A DNA stretch of 64,000 nucleotides from Peribacillus frigoritolerans (GTDB taxonomy: Bacteria > Bacillota > Bacilli > Bacillales > DSM-1321): assembly GCF_001636405.1 (NCBI RefSeq), contig NZ_KV440950.1, forward strand, positions 550,001 through 614,000, given 5' to 3'. Shown in pieces: positions 62,899 to 64,000 of this stretch (position 1 is its first letter; each line of letters opens with the position of its first letter). The notes under the pieces were generated by a model. The model ran no database searches and had not been told where the DNA came from. It saw only the letters and a program-made list of their open reading frames with translations. Made by a program: the position numbers and the translations under genes.

Positions 62899-63507
62899 TT
62901 GATTCGAATCGTAATTGCCGAAGATCAGCGGATGCTGCTTGGCGCTTTAGGTTCCATCCTTGATTTGGAAAGTGACATGGAAGTTGTCGGAAAAGCGAGC
63001 AATGGGGAAGAAGCAATGAATCTCGTCAATCAATTAAAGCCGGATATCTGCATAACCGATATTGAAATGCCAGTTAAAACCGGGCTTGATGTAGCGGAGG
63101 AGATCAAGGATCAGGGCCACCAATGCAAAGTCATCATTTTGACCACCTTTGCACGTCCTGGGTATTTTGAAAGAGCAAGAAAGGCCGAGGTAGGCGGATA
63201 TCTTCTCAAGGATAGCCCAAGTGAGGAACTGGCGAACTCGATTCGTGTCATCATGGATGGGCGGCGCATTTATGCTCCTGAGCTGGTGGATATGGCTTTC
63301 GAAGAAGAAAACCCTTTGACTGAAAGGGAGAGCCAAGTGCTCAAATTGATCGCAGATGGTAAGACCACAAAGGAAATCGCAAGCCAGCTTTATCTGACCA
63401 ATGGAACGGTCCGTAATTATATATCGGTCATCCTTGATAAATTGGATGTGAGCAACCGCGTTGAAGCGATCGTAAAATTCAAGGAAAAGGGCTGGTCAAA
63501 GGATTGA
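62899..63507 (+). CDS. desR: Response regulator DesR
   Basis: A 202-residue NarL/LuxR-type regulator: receiver with Asp54 in ICITDIEMP and a C-terminal helix-turn-helix ([20 protein letters not shown], about 158-177). The TTG at 62899 is chosen because AGGTGGGA lies 6 bases upstream and the protein then begins [10 protein letters not shown] with Asp54 in the B. subtilis position; the GTG at 62887 overlaps the Shine-Dalgarno. Activates des at low temperature. Confidence 0.95.
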   Translation: MIRIVIAEDQRMLLGALGSILDLESDMEVVGKASNGEEAMNLVNQLKPDICITDIEMPVKTGLDVAEEIKDQGHQCKVIILTTFARPGYFERARKAEVGGYLLKDSPSEELANSIRVIMDGRRIYAPELVDMAFEEENPLTERESQVLKLIADGKTTKEIASQLYLTNGTVRNYISVILDKLDVSNRVEAIVKFKEKGWSKD

Positions 63508-63568
63508 ACAAAGCGTAAATCCCTGGAGGCTTTGCAAATCAAAAAAGCACTGTGTCAGGATTGAATTA

Positions 63569-63577
63569 TGGTATATT
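63569..63577 (+). promoter_or_regulatory. Candidate extended -10 promoter of msrA
   Basis: TG-G-TATATT at 63569-63577, 33 bases before the msrA start codon. Confidence 0.4.
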
Positions 63578-63610
63578 AATTTCTATTACATAAGGAAAGG
63601 GGTGACCATT

Positions 63611-64000
63611 ATGCAAAAGGCTACATTTGCTGGAGGCTGTTTCTGGTGCATGGTGACACCATTTGAAGAACAACCGGGGATTGGGGGAATCGTATCCGGT
63701 TATACGGGAGGACATGTTGAAAACCCGACTTACGAGGAAGTGAAGACGGGAACTACGGGGCATTATGAAGTCGTGGAAATCACTTTCGATCCTCAGTTAT
63801 TTCCTTATGAAAGATTGCTGGAACTATATTGGCAGCAAATCGATCCAACCGACGATGGCGGTCAATTCCATGATAGAGGAAGCCAATATCGGACGGCCAT
63901 CTTCTATCATGATGAAGCTCAAGAAAAACTGGCCCTTGAAGCGAAAGAAAAGGTAGCGGCCAGCGGGAAGTTCCAGAAACCAATCGTAACGGAAATCCTT
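63611..64000 (+). CDS. msrA: Peptide-methionine (S)-S-oxide reductase MsrA (cut by window edge)
   Basis: The first 130 codons of MsrA, which repairs oxidised methionine. The catalytic Cys10 is in FAGGCFWC, and the conserved GYTGG (about 36), [11 protein letters not shown] (about 47) and [20 protein letters not shown] (about 77-96) are present. AAAGGGGTGA precedes the ATG. The frame is still open at the window end; about a quarter of the usual length is missing. An msrB gene may follow outside the window. Confidence 0.95.
   Translation, partial: MQKATFAGGCFWCMVTPFEEQPGIGGIVSGYTGGHVENPTYEEVKTGTTGHYEVVEITFDPQLFPYERLLELYWQQIDPTDDGGQFHDRGSQYRTAIFYHDEAQEKLALEAKEKVAASGKFQKPIVTEIL

Overview
The window reads as a 64-kb piece of the core chromosome of a low-to-moderate GC, endospore-forming Bacillaceae bacterium. 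Gene content and protein style point to Bacillus sensu lato, most likely the Peribacillus (B. simplex-like) side; that genus call is inference. Gene order closely follows the B. subtilis blocks csbA-uvrB-uvrA, hprK-lgt-yvoD-ppaX-yvoF, hisZGDBHAFI, yvcD, trxB, yvcIJK-whiA-crh, clpP, sigL, cggR-gapA, pgk-tpiA-gpmI-eno and secG-yvaK-rnr-smpB-ssrA. No prophage, CRISPR array or complete insertion sequence is visible.

Layout. 1-2.3 kb: the start of a leftward MMPL-type transporter, a heme catalase and csbA. 2.5-7.4 kb: uvrBA behind a LexA/SOS box. 7.4-9.6 kb: yvlB with a sigma-W-type promoter, flanked by two copies of a dispersed Bacillaceae repeat. 9.6-13.5 kb: hprK-lgt-yvoD-ppaX-yvoF. 13.5-15.5 kb (minus): a 47-aa small protein, then a class D sortase with its LPKTA surface protein. 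15.9-22.5 kb: complete histidine operon. 22.7-29.5 kb: yvcD, trxB and yvcIJK-whiA-crh. 29.6-32.5 kb: clpP with a CtsR operator, tRNA-Arg(CCG), sigL with a cre site, and a glutaredoxin-like gene. 32.6-39.8 kb: the lower-glycolysis genes under CggR and a second pgk promoter. 40-41.4 kb (minus): a VanY/LdcB lipoprotein and a membrane protein. 41.5-46.1 kb: secG, esterase, RNase R, SmpB and tmRNA. 46.3-47.3 kb: a frameshifted NERD-domain gene. 47.5-52.5 kb: divergent formate dehydrogenase genes. 52.6-60.3 kb: LysR plus AEC carrier, then a TctCBA tricarboxylate transporter with a CitST-like two-component system. 60.6-63.5 kb: the des-desK-desR cold/membrane-fluidity module. The last 390 bases are the start of msrA.

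How the parts fit. A carbon-control theme runs through the window: HprK and its substrate Crh, YvcK, CggR acting on gapA, and CcpA-type cre sites before sigL and before the tricarboxylate transporter. Stress and quality control form a second theme: uvrBA with an SOS box, clpP with a CtsR box, smpB/ssrA/rnr, catalase, trxB, msrA and the sigma-W-linked yvlB.

Most of the window is ordinary. The parts most worth a second look are the long leader with a terminator-like hairpin before the formate dehydrogenase gene, a similar hairpin at the 5' end of the predicted pgk transcript, the LPxTA sortase cassette, the repeat copies around yvlB (one bracketed by a duplicated terminator hairpin), a 20-bp-period repeat behind ssrA, and the broken NERD gene.
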